From contig CAZROR010000026.1 in assembly GCA_964601765.1 (NCBI GenBank), forward strand, positions 1 through 20,984: a stretch of DNA of 20,984 nucleotides, written 5' to 3'. Shown piece by piece: positions 1 through 8,300 of the stretch (within the stretch, counting starts at the first letter, position 1; each line of letters opens with the position of its first letter). The notes under the pieces are model-generated. The model was not told the origin of the DNA, made no database searches, and worked only from the letters and a program-made list of their open reading frames with translations. Made by a program: the position numbers and the translations under genes. Source of the DNA: SZUA-181 sp964601765 (GTDB taxonomy: Bacteria; Pseudomonadota; Zetaproteobacteria; Mariprofundales; Mariprofundaceae).

Positions 1-294
1 GGGTCTGTCTGGAAGCACCTGAACCGACAGGTATATCTGGGCGACGATGCATTCGTGGCACGCATCCAGTCGAGTCTTACCAGGGATGAAAGCCTGGCGG
101 AGATCCCCAGAGTACAATGGAAACCGGCCGGGAAAAGCCTGAACGAATATGCAAAAGAGGAGAACCGGCACGTGGCAATGGCACTGGCCTATCTGGAAGG
201 CGGATACCGCATGCGTGAGATTGCAGCATCATTTGGCGTTCACTATGCCACGGTGAGCCGCGCCGTCAGAAAATACGAGCGCCGGAATGCGTGA
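1..294 (+). CDS. IS200-like (REP-associated type) transposase, C-terminal fragment
   Basis: The reading frame is open from the first base of the window and ends at TGA 292-294, so only the last 97 residues are present. The visible part starts with the WKHLNRQVYLGDD segment typical of the region after the Y1 (HUH) transposase domain. It ends with a helix-turn-helix, residues MREIAASFGVHYATVSRAVR, about 25 residues before the C-terminus. This arrangement is known from the REP-associated tyrosine transposase (RAYT/TnpA_REP) branch of the IS200/IS605 family, which are often single-copy chromosomal genes. The catalytic HUH and Tyr residues would lie upstream of the window and cannot be checked. 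A GTG at 55 could be misread as a start, but homology-like sequence continues upstream of it. The gene converges on the DUF2065 gene. Family assignment is from recognised sequence style, not a search. Confidence 0.75.
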   Translation, partial: GSVWKHLNRQVYLGDDAFVARIQSSLTRDESLAEIPRVQWKPAGKSLNEYAKEENRHVAMALAYLEGGYRMREIAASFGVHYATVSRAVRKYERRNA

Positions 295-327
295 TTGCAA
301 GACCTGACCCCACCCATTTTTAGGGAA

Positions 328-513
328 TCAGCCCCTGACAAACCAGACGATCAGCCAACCGAGGGCAACGGCCACGATGCCCGTAGCACGCAGCGCCGCC
401 GGGGGCACGCTGCGAAGCTGCTCCAGCGCCCGCAGCATCTTCTCCGGAAACAGCGCGTACAGCGCACCCTCGATGACCAGCACCAGCCCCAGCGCCGCCC
501 ACAGATCACGCAT
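328..513 (-). CDS. DUF2065 (YjeT-like) small inner-membrane protein
   Basis: A 61-residue protein with two hydrophobic segments (about residues 5-21 and 43-58). They are separated by a short charged stretch containing FPEKMLRALEQL and end in WFVRG. Length, two-helix layout and position directly after hflC match the DUF2065 family, whose gene commonly follows hflKC in Proteobacteria, often with purA next. The biochemical role is unknown; proximity suggests a link to the HflKC-FtsH membrane complex, which is inference. The gene starts 23 nt after the hflC stop and is presumably cotranscribed. No clear Shine-Dalgarno sequence precedes the ATG at 513, so translational coupling to hflC is possible. 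An overlapping 60-residue ORF in another frame of the same strand (320-502) lacks this family pattern and was discarded. Confidence 0.85.
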   Translation of the reverse strand: MRDLWAALGLVLVIEGALYALFPEKMLRALEQLRSVPPAALRATGIVAVALGWLIVWFVRG

Positions 514-536
514 CGGCGATTGCTGCTATGAACCGC

Positions 537-1409
537 CTACTTGGTGGAGCGCTCAAAAAAGTGGAAAAACTCCGAATCAGGCGTAATCACGAGCTTTGTC
601 CCCTTGCCGATAGCATCGCGATAGGCCTGCAGTGAGCGCGTGAAGGTGTAGAACTTCAGATCCTTGTTAAAGGCCTTGGCATAGATGCGCGCAATCTTGG
701 CATCAGCCTTACCGCGAAGGATTTCGCTCTGTTTGTATGCATCGGCCAGCAGAATCTTGCGCTCCTTGTCCGCCTGGGCGCGTATCTCCTTGGCAGCCTC
801 CTCACCCTGCGAACGGTACTGCTTGGCGATACGCTGTCGCTCCGCCTTCATGCGCTCAAACACAGCATCACTGTTTTCCTGCGGCAGATCGGCGCGCTTG
901 ATGCGCACATCCGCGATGCGAATGCCCATGTCGCGCACGTTATCGTCGGCGGCCTGTGTGATGTCCTGCATCAGCTTGGTCCTGAGCGTGGCATGTTCCC
1001 CGCCCGAGACAATTTCAAGCAGCGTATGGCGGCCCAGCACGTTGCGGATTTTACTGCGGATTACGTCCTCCATGCGCGCCGCCACGCCGGTTTCGCTGCG
1101 CGCCACCTGATAGACCTTCAGTGGATCAACAATGCGCCAGCGCGTATAGGCATCCACGAGAATTGTTTTCTTGTCCTTCGTGATGACCTCGTTCGGCGGC
1201 GCATCCTGCACGAGCAGCCGACGGTCGAACCGCTTCACGGACTGCCACGGCAGCTTGAAATGCAGGCCCGCATCACGCACTACCGCCTTCGGGTTTCCGA
1301 ACTGCAGCACCAGCACCTGCTCGCGCTGGTCCACAACAAAGGCGGACATGGATACGACAACAACAACTGCGGCCAGGGAAACAATGACAAGATTTGACTT
1401 CAGGCTCAT
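537..1409 (-). CDS. hflC: HflC, SPFH-family modulator of FtsH protease
   Basis: HflC forms with HflK a periplasm-exposed, membrane-anchored complex that regulates FtsH proteolysis. The protein is about 290 residues: a short cytoplasmic N-terminus, one membrane anchor (about residues 6-26), then an SPFH/prohibitin domain beginning VVDQREQVLVLQFG. A long charged helical region (MKAERQRIAKQYRSQGEEAA) follows, and the C-terminal part contains FYTFTRSLQAYRDAIG, all typical of HflC. I place the start at ATG 1409, which overlaps the hflK stop by one base (TGATG) and has GGAGG 7 nt upstream. A GTG at 1412 would add one residue but leaves a shorter spacing. It is the middle gene of hflK-hflC-DUF2065. 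Length is close to the usual family size. Confidence 0.95.
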   Translation of the reverse strand: MSLKSNLVIVSLAAVVVVVSMSAFVVDQREQVLVLQFGNPKAVVRDAGLHFKLPWQSVKRFDRRLLVQDAPPNEVITKDKKTILVDAYTRWRIVDPLKVYQVARSETGVAARMEDVIRSKIRNVLGRHTLLEIVSGGEHATLRTKLMQDITQAADDNVRDMGIRIADVRIKRADLPQENSDAVFERMKAERQRIAKQYRSQGEEAAKEIRAQADKERKILLADAYKQSEILRGKADAKIARIYAKAFNKDLKFYTFTRSLQAYRDAIGKGTKLVITPDSEFFHFFERSTK

Positions 1410-2491
1410 CACTTCACCTCCACCTTGCCGCGCATGCTGTCCAGCGGCAGAAATGGCAGCACACGGCCAGCCACGGATTTATCCACGATCACCTTGTCCA
1501 CACTGGCCAGAATATCCTCCATCGCCTCCAGATACAGCCGCTTGCGTGTAACCTCGGGCGCATTCCGATAGGCCTCAAGCAGGCTGACAAAGCGCTTCGA
1601 TTCACCCTCCGCCCGATCAACTACCGAGGCCGCATAGGCCTCCGCATCAAGCACCATCTTCTTGGCCTCGCCCCGGGCCTTCGGTACGATATCGTTGGCA
1701 TAGGCCTGAGCGATGTTCTTGGCCCTTGCGCGGTCCTCGCGGGCGCTGGCAACATCCTTGAATTCCTTGATGACGCGCTCCGGCGGCTGCACGTTCTGCA
1801 GCTTCACGGCGCTGACGAGAATACCCGCCTTGTAGCCGTTCAGGATGGACTGGATCAGCTTCTCCACCTCAACTTCCACTGCCGCCTTCTTGGTTGTCAG
1901 CACATCGTCAATCATCGTACGTCCTATCACCTCGCGAATGGCAGACTCCGCCGCATCGCGTACTGCCTTCGTGATATGGGCGACGTTGAACACATAGTCC
2001 GCCACATCCCTGGCCTTGTATTGCACGATGAACGAAACATCCACGATGTTTTCGTCCTTGGTCAGCATCAGTGATTCCTGGCCGATTTCCCGCGTACGCC
2101 CGCCGGGCAGTGTGCGGAAGCCAACCTCAAGCCGCTGCACGCGCGTGACCGGCACCTTTTCCACCGTTTCAATCGGATAAGGGAGATGCCAGTTCAGGCC
2201 CGGGCCCTTCGTGGCCGCATGCTGGCCGAAGCGCAGCACGACAGCCTGCTCGTCTGCGGCCACAACGTAGATACCGGAGGCCAGCCAGATTACGGCCAGA
2301 ACACCAAACAGCGCCGGCAGCAGAGACTTGTTGAACTGGAAGGTGCCGCCACCGCCCTTGCCACTGCCCTTGCCTCCAAACAGACCGGAGAGACGCTCCT
2401 GCAGGCGCCGGACAACTTCATCAATATCCGGCGGCGGCTGATTGGGACGCTTGCCCCATGGATTTTGCTGGTTCGGATCACTCCAGGGCAT
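1409..2491 (-). CDS. hflK: HflK, SPFH-family partner of HflC
   Basis: A 360-residue protein with the standard HflK layout. A cytoplasmic N-terminus rich in Asn, Pro and Gly starts MPWSDPNQQNPWG and includes PDIDEVVRRLQERLSGLFGG. A single membrane helix at about 57-77 is followed by the SPFH domain (ADEQAVVLRFGQ onward) and a long charged helical region (AKNIAQAYANDIVPKARGEA). HflK and HflC assemble into a hetero-oligomeric cage around FtsH in the inner membrane. The ATG at 2491 has GGAGGA 8 nt upstream. The stop overlaps the hflC start. In many gammaproteobacteria hfq and hflX lie immediately upstream; here the neighbour is divergent lptG, so the usual hfq-hflX-hflKC cluster is split. Confidence 0.96.
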   Translation of the reverse strand: MPWSDPNQQNPWGKRPNQPPPDIDEVVRRLQERLSGLFGGKGSGKGGGGTFQFNKSLLPALFGVLAVIWLASGIYVVAADEQAVVLRFGQHAATKGPGLNWHLPYPIETVEKVPVTRVQRLEVGFRTLPGGRTREIGQESLMLTKDENIVDVSFIVQYKARDVADYVFNVAHITKAVRDAAESAIREVIGRTMIDDVLTTKKAAVEVEVEKLIQSILNGYKAGILVSAVKLQNVQPPERVIKEFKDVASAREDRARAKNIAQAYANDIVPKARGEAKKMVLDAEAYAASVVDRAEGESKRFVSLLEAYRNAPEVTRKRLYLEAMEDILASVDKVIVDKSVAGRVLPFLPLDSMRGKVEVK

Positions 2492-2594
2492 GAACTATCC
2501 TCCATACGATATCAGGCAGCCTTTGAGAGACTTGCGGCCGTGCAGTGTAGCGATAGCCGTGTGCGGATGCACGCACTGCTGATAGAATGGGCTC
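2492..2594. promoter_or_regulatory. Divergent hflK / lptG intergenic region
   Basis: This 103-nt gap must carry promoters for both divergent units. On the minus strand the hflK ribosome-binding site (GGAGGA) is clear at about 2499-2504. A -10-like TACACT lies at 2544-2549 on the minus strand without a convincing -35. On the plus strand a -35-like TTGAGA at 2523-2528 is followed 17 nt later only by a weak TGTAGC. A TAGAAT at 2583-2588 is so close to the lptG ATG that it would make a leaderless message. I can therefore support that promoters are here but not their exact positions. Confidence 0.3.
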
Positions 2595-3653
2595 ATGCCC
2601 ACGCTGTTTCGCTGGATATTCTACGGCTGCCTGAGCCGTGCGCTGGGCCTCATGCTGGCACTGACGGGCATCTTTTTCATTATCGAGGCATTCGACAAAG
2701 CACGCTATCTGGGACACGGCCTGACTGCCGGACTGCTCATCGAATACATGCTGCTGAAAACGCCCTTCATGGTGACCGAGTTCATGCCCATCATTCTGCT
2801 GCTCGCAACTGCCGTCTATCTCACCGACCTGTCACGGCACAATGAAATCGTCGTCATGCGTGCCGCGGGCCTCGGTATTCCCAAGGTGCTGCTGCCGCTG
2901 CTTTTTATAGCCGGGCTTGCCGCTGTCGTCAGTTTCATGATCGGGGAATGGGTCACGCCTGTCACCAACAAGCGACTGGATGTTATCGAACGCATTCATA
3001 TCCGGCATCAGGTCCCCAATCGCCAGGGCATCCAGTGGCTGAAAGAGGACAACCGGTTCTTTCGTTTGCAGCCGCTGGCAAACAATACCTTCCGGCTCAT
3101 CATCCTGGAAACGGATGACCACGGCCGCTGGCTGAAGCGGACGGATGCAGCCCGCGCGCAATATGTGGATGGCAGGTGGCATCTTTCAGACGTGCATATT
3201 AGCCAGCCGGCCAGTGCATCGGGGATGCGCATGCAGCGCCTCGATGCGCTTGAAGTGCCCGCCAGCATCGGCCCGGACACGGCCGATCCGCCCAGGCCGC
3301 GCCACATGAATTTTCTCGAGCTGCGACAATACGCGAATGATCTCGCCCGCGCCGGCCTTGCCGCTGCAAGCTTCCGCTTCGCCCTGCATCGCAAGTTTGC
3401 CGCGCCCATGGCCTGCCTGGTCATGGTCATGCTGGCTACAGCACTTTGTACCCAGCTCAGCAGCCGGGGGACCTTTGCCTCCTGGGGCATCATCGCCAGT
3501 ATTGGGCTGGGACTGTTATTCTATGTGATGGGAAACACGAGCAGTCTGCTGTCCGTCGGTGAGCGCCTGCCGGCAGCCTTTGCGGCCTGGCTGCCGAACA
3601 TGATCTTTGGCGGCCTGGCCGGCTTTCTGCTGCTGCACCGGGAAGGGTATTAG
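2595..3653 (+). CDS. lptG: LptG-type permease of the LPS export ABC transporter (YjgP/YjgQ family)
   Basis: A 352-residue integral membrane protein with the LptF/LptG layout: three N-terminal membrane helices (about 13-33, 55-80, 98-120), a hydrophilic periplasmic beta-rich domain (about 121-265), then three C-terminal helices. LptF and LptG form the inner-membrane channel that, powered by LptB, passes LPS to LptC. Motifs supporting the family are DLSRHNEIVVMRAAG after the second helix and IGEWVTP at the end of the third, which resembles the LptG version (IGEWVAP in E. coli). The start at 2595 puts the first helix close to the N-terminus as expected; the Shine-Dalgarno is weak. It is the only substantial plus-strand gene, with no lptF beside it. 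LptG over LptF is likely but not certain. Confidence 0.85.
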   Translation: MPTLFRWIFYGCLSRALGLMLALTGIFFIIEAFDKARYLGHGLTAGLLIEYMLLKTPFMVTEFMPIILLLATAVYLTDLSRHNEIVVMRAAGLGIPKVLLPLLFIAGLAAVVSFMIGEWVTPVTNKRLDVIERIHIRHQVPNRQGIQWLKEDNRFFRLQPLANNTFRLIILETDDHGRWLKRTDAARAQYVDGRWHLSDVHISQPASASGMRMQRLDALEVPASIGPDTADPPRPRHMNFLELRQYANDLARAGLAAASFRFALHRKFAAPMACLVMVMLATALCTQLSSRGTFASWGIIASIGLGLLFYVMGNTSSLLSVGERLPAAFAAWLPNMIFGGLAGFLLLHREGY

Positions 3654-3664
3654 GCCCTAGCGCC

Positions 3665-4441
3665 TCAGTCCTTCCCCACATCAACCAGGCGACGGAAGGT
3701 TTCATGCAGAATGCCGTTTGTGGCCAACACATCACCTTTTTCAAGTTCAACCGAGGCACCGCGCAGGTCCGTGGCCATGCCGCCGGCCTCCTGAATCAGA
3801 ATCACCCCGGCCGCCACATCCCATGGGGCCAGCCCCTGCTCCCAATAGGCATCCAGCCGCCCGCAGGCGACATAGGCAAGGTCCAGGGCCGCTGAGCCCC
3901 CCTGCCGGTAGCCCTCGGCCACCGGCATGCAGGCCTGCATGCGCTGCATGTAGACAGGCAGAAGCTCCCGCCGGTACGGGGCAAGACCCGTCGCAAAAAG
4001 TGCCATGGCCGGATCCGAGCGCGTGGAAACGCGAAGCCTGCGGCGGTTCAAAAAGGCTCCGTTGCCGTTCTGCGCCTCGAAGGTTTCATTGCGAATCGGA
4101 TCGTGAATCACGGCCAGCATGGGCCTGCCCCGGTTCCACACACCGATGGAAACGGCAAAGTGCGGATAGCCATGAATGAAATTCGTCGTGCCATCCAGTG
4201 GGTCGATATACCACTGAATCGGGGCATCGGAGTTTACGCGCCCGGATTCCTCAGCCACGATACCATGTGCCGGGTAGTGGCGCTGAATTTCGCGAATAAT
4301 GCGAGCCTCAGCCTTGCGATCCGTTTCCGTCACAAAATCCCGATCATGCTTCTGCTGAATGGACAGGCCCTCGCGATGATCGAAGGCGCGCGCGATGATG
4401 TCGCCGGCCTGCCTGGCCGCCCGTACCGCTACATATAACAA
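3665..4441 (-). CDS. suhB: Inositol-1-monophosphatase family protein, SuhB-like
   Basis: A 258-residue protein of the Mg2+-dependent inositol monophosphatase superfamily. Metal-binding motifs are intact: VAEESG at about 62-67, the signature IDPLDGTTNFIHG at 79-91 (Asp80, Asp83), and APWDVAAG at about 205-212 (Asp208). In Gammaproteobacteria SuhB hydrolyses inositol phosphates in vitro and also acts in rRNA transcription antitermination complexes; which role applies here is inference. The start is TTG at 4441, with GGAG 8 nt upstream. It gives LYVAVRAARQAGD, matching the usual N-terminus, and no in-frame ATG exists nearby. It is the last gene of the glyA-to-suhB run, 66 nt after truA, and its stop is only 11 nt from the convergent lptG stop. 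Confidence 0.92.
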   Translation of the reverse strand: MLYVAVRAARQAGDIIARAFDHREGLSIQQKHDRDFVTETDRKAEARIIREIQRHYPAHGIVAEESGRVNSDAPIQWYIDPLDGTTNFIHGYPHFAVSIGVWNRGRPMLAVIHDPIRNETFEAQNGNGAFLNRRRLRVSTRSDPAMALFATGLAPYRRELLPVYMQRMQACMPVAEGYRQGGSAALDLAYVACGRLDAYWEQGLAPWDVAAGVILIQEAGGMATDLRGASVELEKGDVLATNGILHETFRRLVDVGKD

Positions 4442-4507
4442 CGTGAAAACTCCGCAAGGAAAGTCCGGCCTGCTGGCCAGCGACGGAAGCCTAGCATGAA
4501 ATCCGGG

Positions 4508-5299
4508 TCAGCCGTTACCGTCGCCGATATCACGGGATGAAAAACCATCATACACAGCCTCGGTAAAGTAAAGACCGTGTGCCGGCGCAGTCGCCGCGGC
4601 CTGACGACGATCTTTCGATGCCAACACCGCCACCATCGTCTCCACCGACCGGTTGCTCACACCGATTTCGACAAGGGTGCCGACGATATTGCGCACCATG
4701 TGATACAGAAAGGCATCGGCCCACATCTGGATGCACACTGCATAGCCGTTCCGCTCGATTTCAAGCCGCCTCAGCTCGCGCACTGCGCTTGCCGCCTGGC
4801 AGCCGCTGGCGCGAAAGGCGCTGAAATCATGCCGGCCAATAAGCACCCCGGCCGCCTCGCGCATACGCCCGATATCCAGATGGCGGGGCATCCACCAGTG
4901 CCGCCAGCGTGATAGGGCGGAGGCGGTGTTACGGTTCCAGATCTGGTAGCGGTAGGCGCGCTCACGGCAGTCAAAACGGGCATGAAACGTTGCATCTACC
5001 GCACGCACGCCAAGTACGCGTATCTGTTCGGGCAGGCCGCTGTTAACGCCGTGCACATAGGCAAGCGGAGCCCGATGGAAGCGGTCCGCATCCACATCCG
5101 CATGCACGGCCATGGCCTCGGCATGCACGCCGGCATCCGTTCTGCCGGCAGCCACACAGGCCACATGCCGGCCATCGATCTTCGTCAGGGCATCCTCGAG
5201 GTATTGCTGCACGGACAGCGCATTCGACTGACGCTGCCAGCCACACAGGCCATGGCCATCGAACTCCAGACAGATGGCAATCCGCTGTTTGTCGCTCAT
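4508..5299 (-). CDS. truA: tRNA pseudouridine(38-40) synthase TruA
   Basis: TruA isomerises uridines 38, 39 and 40 in the anticodon stem-loop of many tRNAs. The 263-residue protein has the normal length. It carries the catalytic motif AAGRTDAGVHA (catalytic Asp55) and the family segments YDG-like FDGHGLCGWQ at 13-22, TFHARFDCRERAYRYQIWNR and FLYHMVRNIVGTLVEIG. The ATG at 5299 fits the family N-terminus, but there is no good Shine-Dalgarno. A very short ATG-ACA-TGA reading frame lies immediately before it, so coupling or a weak start is possible. It follows fimV by 55 nt; truA downstream of asd and fimV is a known arrangement in Pseudomonas and relatives. Confidence 0.97.
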   Translation of the reverse strand: MSDKQRIAICLEFDGHGLCGWQRQSNALSVQQYLEDALTKIDGRHVACVAAGRTDAGVHAEAMAVHADVDADRFHRAPLAYVHGVNSGLPEQIRVLGVRAVDATFHARFDCRERAYRYQIWNRNTASALSRWRHWWMPRHLDIGRMREAAGVLIGRHDFSAFRASGCQAASAVRELRRLEIERNGYAVCIQMWADAFLYHMVRNIVGTLVEIGVSNRSVETMVAVLASKDRRQAAATAPAHGLYFTEAVYDGFSSRDIGDGNG

Positions 5300-5354
5300 G
5301 TCATGTGTAACAGATAAGGGGCAGCCACCTGCTCACCGGAACAGGCGCTACGGC

Positions 5355-8300
5355 CTATTCCTTTGGCTGGGCGCTGACAAGCCGGTCATACCAGGCGCGC
5401 GCCTCATCGCTGAGCATGGGCTCGGCCTCGGCAAGCAGCTCCGCCGCCTTTGCGGTATCCCCGCGCTGCTGGGCAACCTCCGCAAGCCCCAGCCTGGCCT
5501 CGCATGCATGAGGGCCATCCAGTGTCGTCGTGAACGACTGCTCCGCCGCGTCCAGATCGCCTTCGGCCAGCTGGCTGCGGCCCATGTCCACGTGCAACGA
5601 CTCGGGGCTCACACTGATGTCTTCATCATCCTTTGATGTCTCCTGCTTGCCCGTCTCCTGCTCAAGCTCGGCCAACAGCCCGTCCAGTTCCTGGCTGACA
5701 TCGAAAGTCTGCTGCTCGGCCACATCCGCATCCAGCAGAGGCTCTTCCGCCTCGACCTCCCCTGTGTCCACGCCTTCCTCTTCCTGTTCGTCTGAGGTAT
5801 CCGTCATCTTCCCAAGCTCGGCGGCAGCCTCGGTATCCACCTGCTTTTCCTTCAACATGGCCCGGACTTCCTCCGCCTCGGCCTCCTCCATATCCAGGGC
5901 CGAAACTGCCTCCATAAACTGTTCCAGCGCATCGCCATCCAGCGCTTCGGCCCCGCGCACGATCGCCTGCTCCAGCTCCTGCTGCCTGCCCTGACTGTAG
6001 AGCACCTGGACAAGCTTGCAGTGCGCTTCAGCATTTTGCTCATTTTCGCCGATCGCCAGCCGAAGCTGGCGTACCGCCTCATCATCCATGCCGTAGCGCA
6101 GGTGCGCCTCTGCCTCAGCCAGGTGATCCACCTTCATCGCGGGCTCCGCATGCAATGCCTCCGTATCCGCAGGCGCCTCTGCCTCCCCGGCAACAGCGCC
6201 GGCATCATCCGTAGCCGTCACAGTCTCAAGCTGATCAGCTGCCGGTTCAGTGTCGTCATCCCAGGCAATCTCCTCTTCCTCGGCATCGGCACCTTCCGTC
6301 GCCGGTGTGCCTTCATGCCCCGGAGCAGCCGCTTCCGGTGGGGCAGCCTCATCCCCCGTGGACCAGTTCAGATCACCAAGCTCAAGGTTCTCATCATGCT
6401 CCAGTTGCAAATCAGCCGTTTCCTGCGGGGTGTCGGCAGCCGCCTTTGGCTCCTCTGCAGGCATCGGCGGCAATTCATCCTCGGAAACAAGGGGCTCCTC
6501 CTCGCCTCCGGCCGCCTCAGCCGGTGGTGTCACGGTCTCCCGGGCATCAGGGGTCGCCTCAGGCGACCAGTCCAGCCCGCCTATTTCCAGGTTTTCATCA
6601 TCCTCCAGGCGCAGGTCTGCTGCCGGCATATCCTGCTTCGCCCCGTCCCCGGCAACGGCCTTTTCTCCGGCATCGATTACCGGTTCGGCAGCCATATCCC
6701 TGCCTGCTTCACCCAGCTCAGGCTCTTCACCGGCTGTTTCCGGTGTCCAGTCCAGGCTCCCGAGCTCCAGGTTTTCATCGCCTTCCAGCTTCAGGCTGTC
6801 CGCCACACCGGCAGACGGAGTCGCTGCGGGCGCATCTTCTGCAGCCGGTGACACCTCGCGTTCCTCACCAGCCACGTATTCCTTAGTCGGCAGCATCTTG
6901 ATTTCCGCGGCCTCTGCATCCTCCAGGTCCAGCGATGCCACTGCCGCCTCAAACAGTGCCAGATCCTCGCCACTCAGCGCCTTCGCCCCATGGGCAATGG
7001 CTGCCTCCAGGGCGGCCCTGTCCCCTTGTGCGTACAACACCTGTACCAGCTTGCTGTGCGCATCCGCGTTGGCCTCATTCTGGCGAATGGCCATGCGCAG
7101 CTGCTGAATTGCCTCCTCATCCATACCATAGCGCAGATACACGTCGGCTTCAGCCACATAATCGATATTCGGGCCCGGCCGCTCATCCTCAGGGGTGCCC
7201 CCCACGGCCTCCTCGGCTGCCTCCACAGGTGGCGGCGCCTCGCTATCAGTTAGCGCTGGCTCATCGGTCGGCTCCTCAACCAACGGCTCCTCTGGTTCAT
7301 CGGGAAACGGCTCAGCCGGCGCAGCTTCCGCAGGTGGTGGCGGTGCCACTGGTGCAGGTGCGGGTTCCGATGCCGGGGTTACCGCAGCCCGCTGCCGGTC
7401 GCGTCGTATCAGGTAGGCCAGGGCGATCAGCAGCAGCACAACGGAGCCCGCCAGCACATTGTTGAGCCAGTCCATCTGCCGGTTGTTATCTCGGCTGGCG
7501 TCCTCACGTGCCTTCTCAAGCTCCGCCTGCAGGCGTGCCAGCCGTAATTCCAGCTTCTTGATGCGTTCGCTTGCCGCCAGCACCTCCGCATCCGGTGGCA
7601 GCCCTGATTTCAGCCGGGAAACCGTGCGCTCGGATGCGCGCAGCTGCTTCTTCAGCCTTTCATTTTTCTGCCGTAGCGCTGCCAGGGCGCTATCTGCGGG
7701 CGTACTCGCCGCGCCAGCGCCGGCCCGGCCTGCTGCACCCATATCCGTCCCCTTGCCAGCCGGAGAGTGCGCCGGCGAACCGGCCTCACCAATAGCCCTG
7801 CGGCCAATGCGCACGCGCTTGCTGTAGCGATGCTTCTGCGCCTCATCCACCACCGCATAGCGCGGTAGCTGCTTCAGCTTGCGCCAGCGCCGCGCGTGCT
7901 CCGCAAGCATGGCCTTGGCCTGACCAGGTGAAATGGCCTCCACCTCGGCTGCCGTAGGCACATCCAGATAGGTGCCGGCCTCGATCATGTTCATGTTGTG
8001 TTCGATAAACTTGTCGCTGTTCTTGACATACAGCGCCGCCATCACCTGCTGCTCCGTATAGCGATCATCGAGCCGCAATCTGCGCGCCACCGTACTCAGC
8101 GTGTCGCCAAATACCATTGGTCCATAGCGCGCGATGCGCGCCCAGCCATCGAAGGGCCTGAACTCTGGCGTAGCGGCCGGCTGACTGACCGGTGCCTGCG
8201 GTGCAACAGGCTGAGTGGCAGGGGAAGGTGCCGGCGCGGGTGCCGGCTTGGGTGTGGCAGGGACCGGTGGAGAGGCAGGCGTAATCGGCTTGACCGGGGC

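Noticed and set aside
295..531. 78-codon plus-strand frame after the transposase
   Set aside because: It starts right at the transposase stop and runs antisense to the DUF2065 gene; composition is low-quality Gln/Arg/His with no family pattern.
4442..4507. GGCC-TGCT-GGCC hairpin between truA and suhB
   Set aside because: Only a 4-bp stem with no T-tract; too weak to call a terminator or regulatory RNA.
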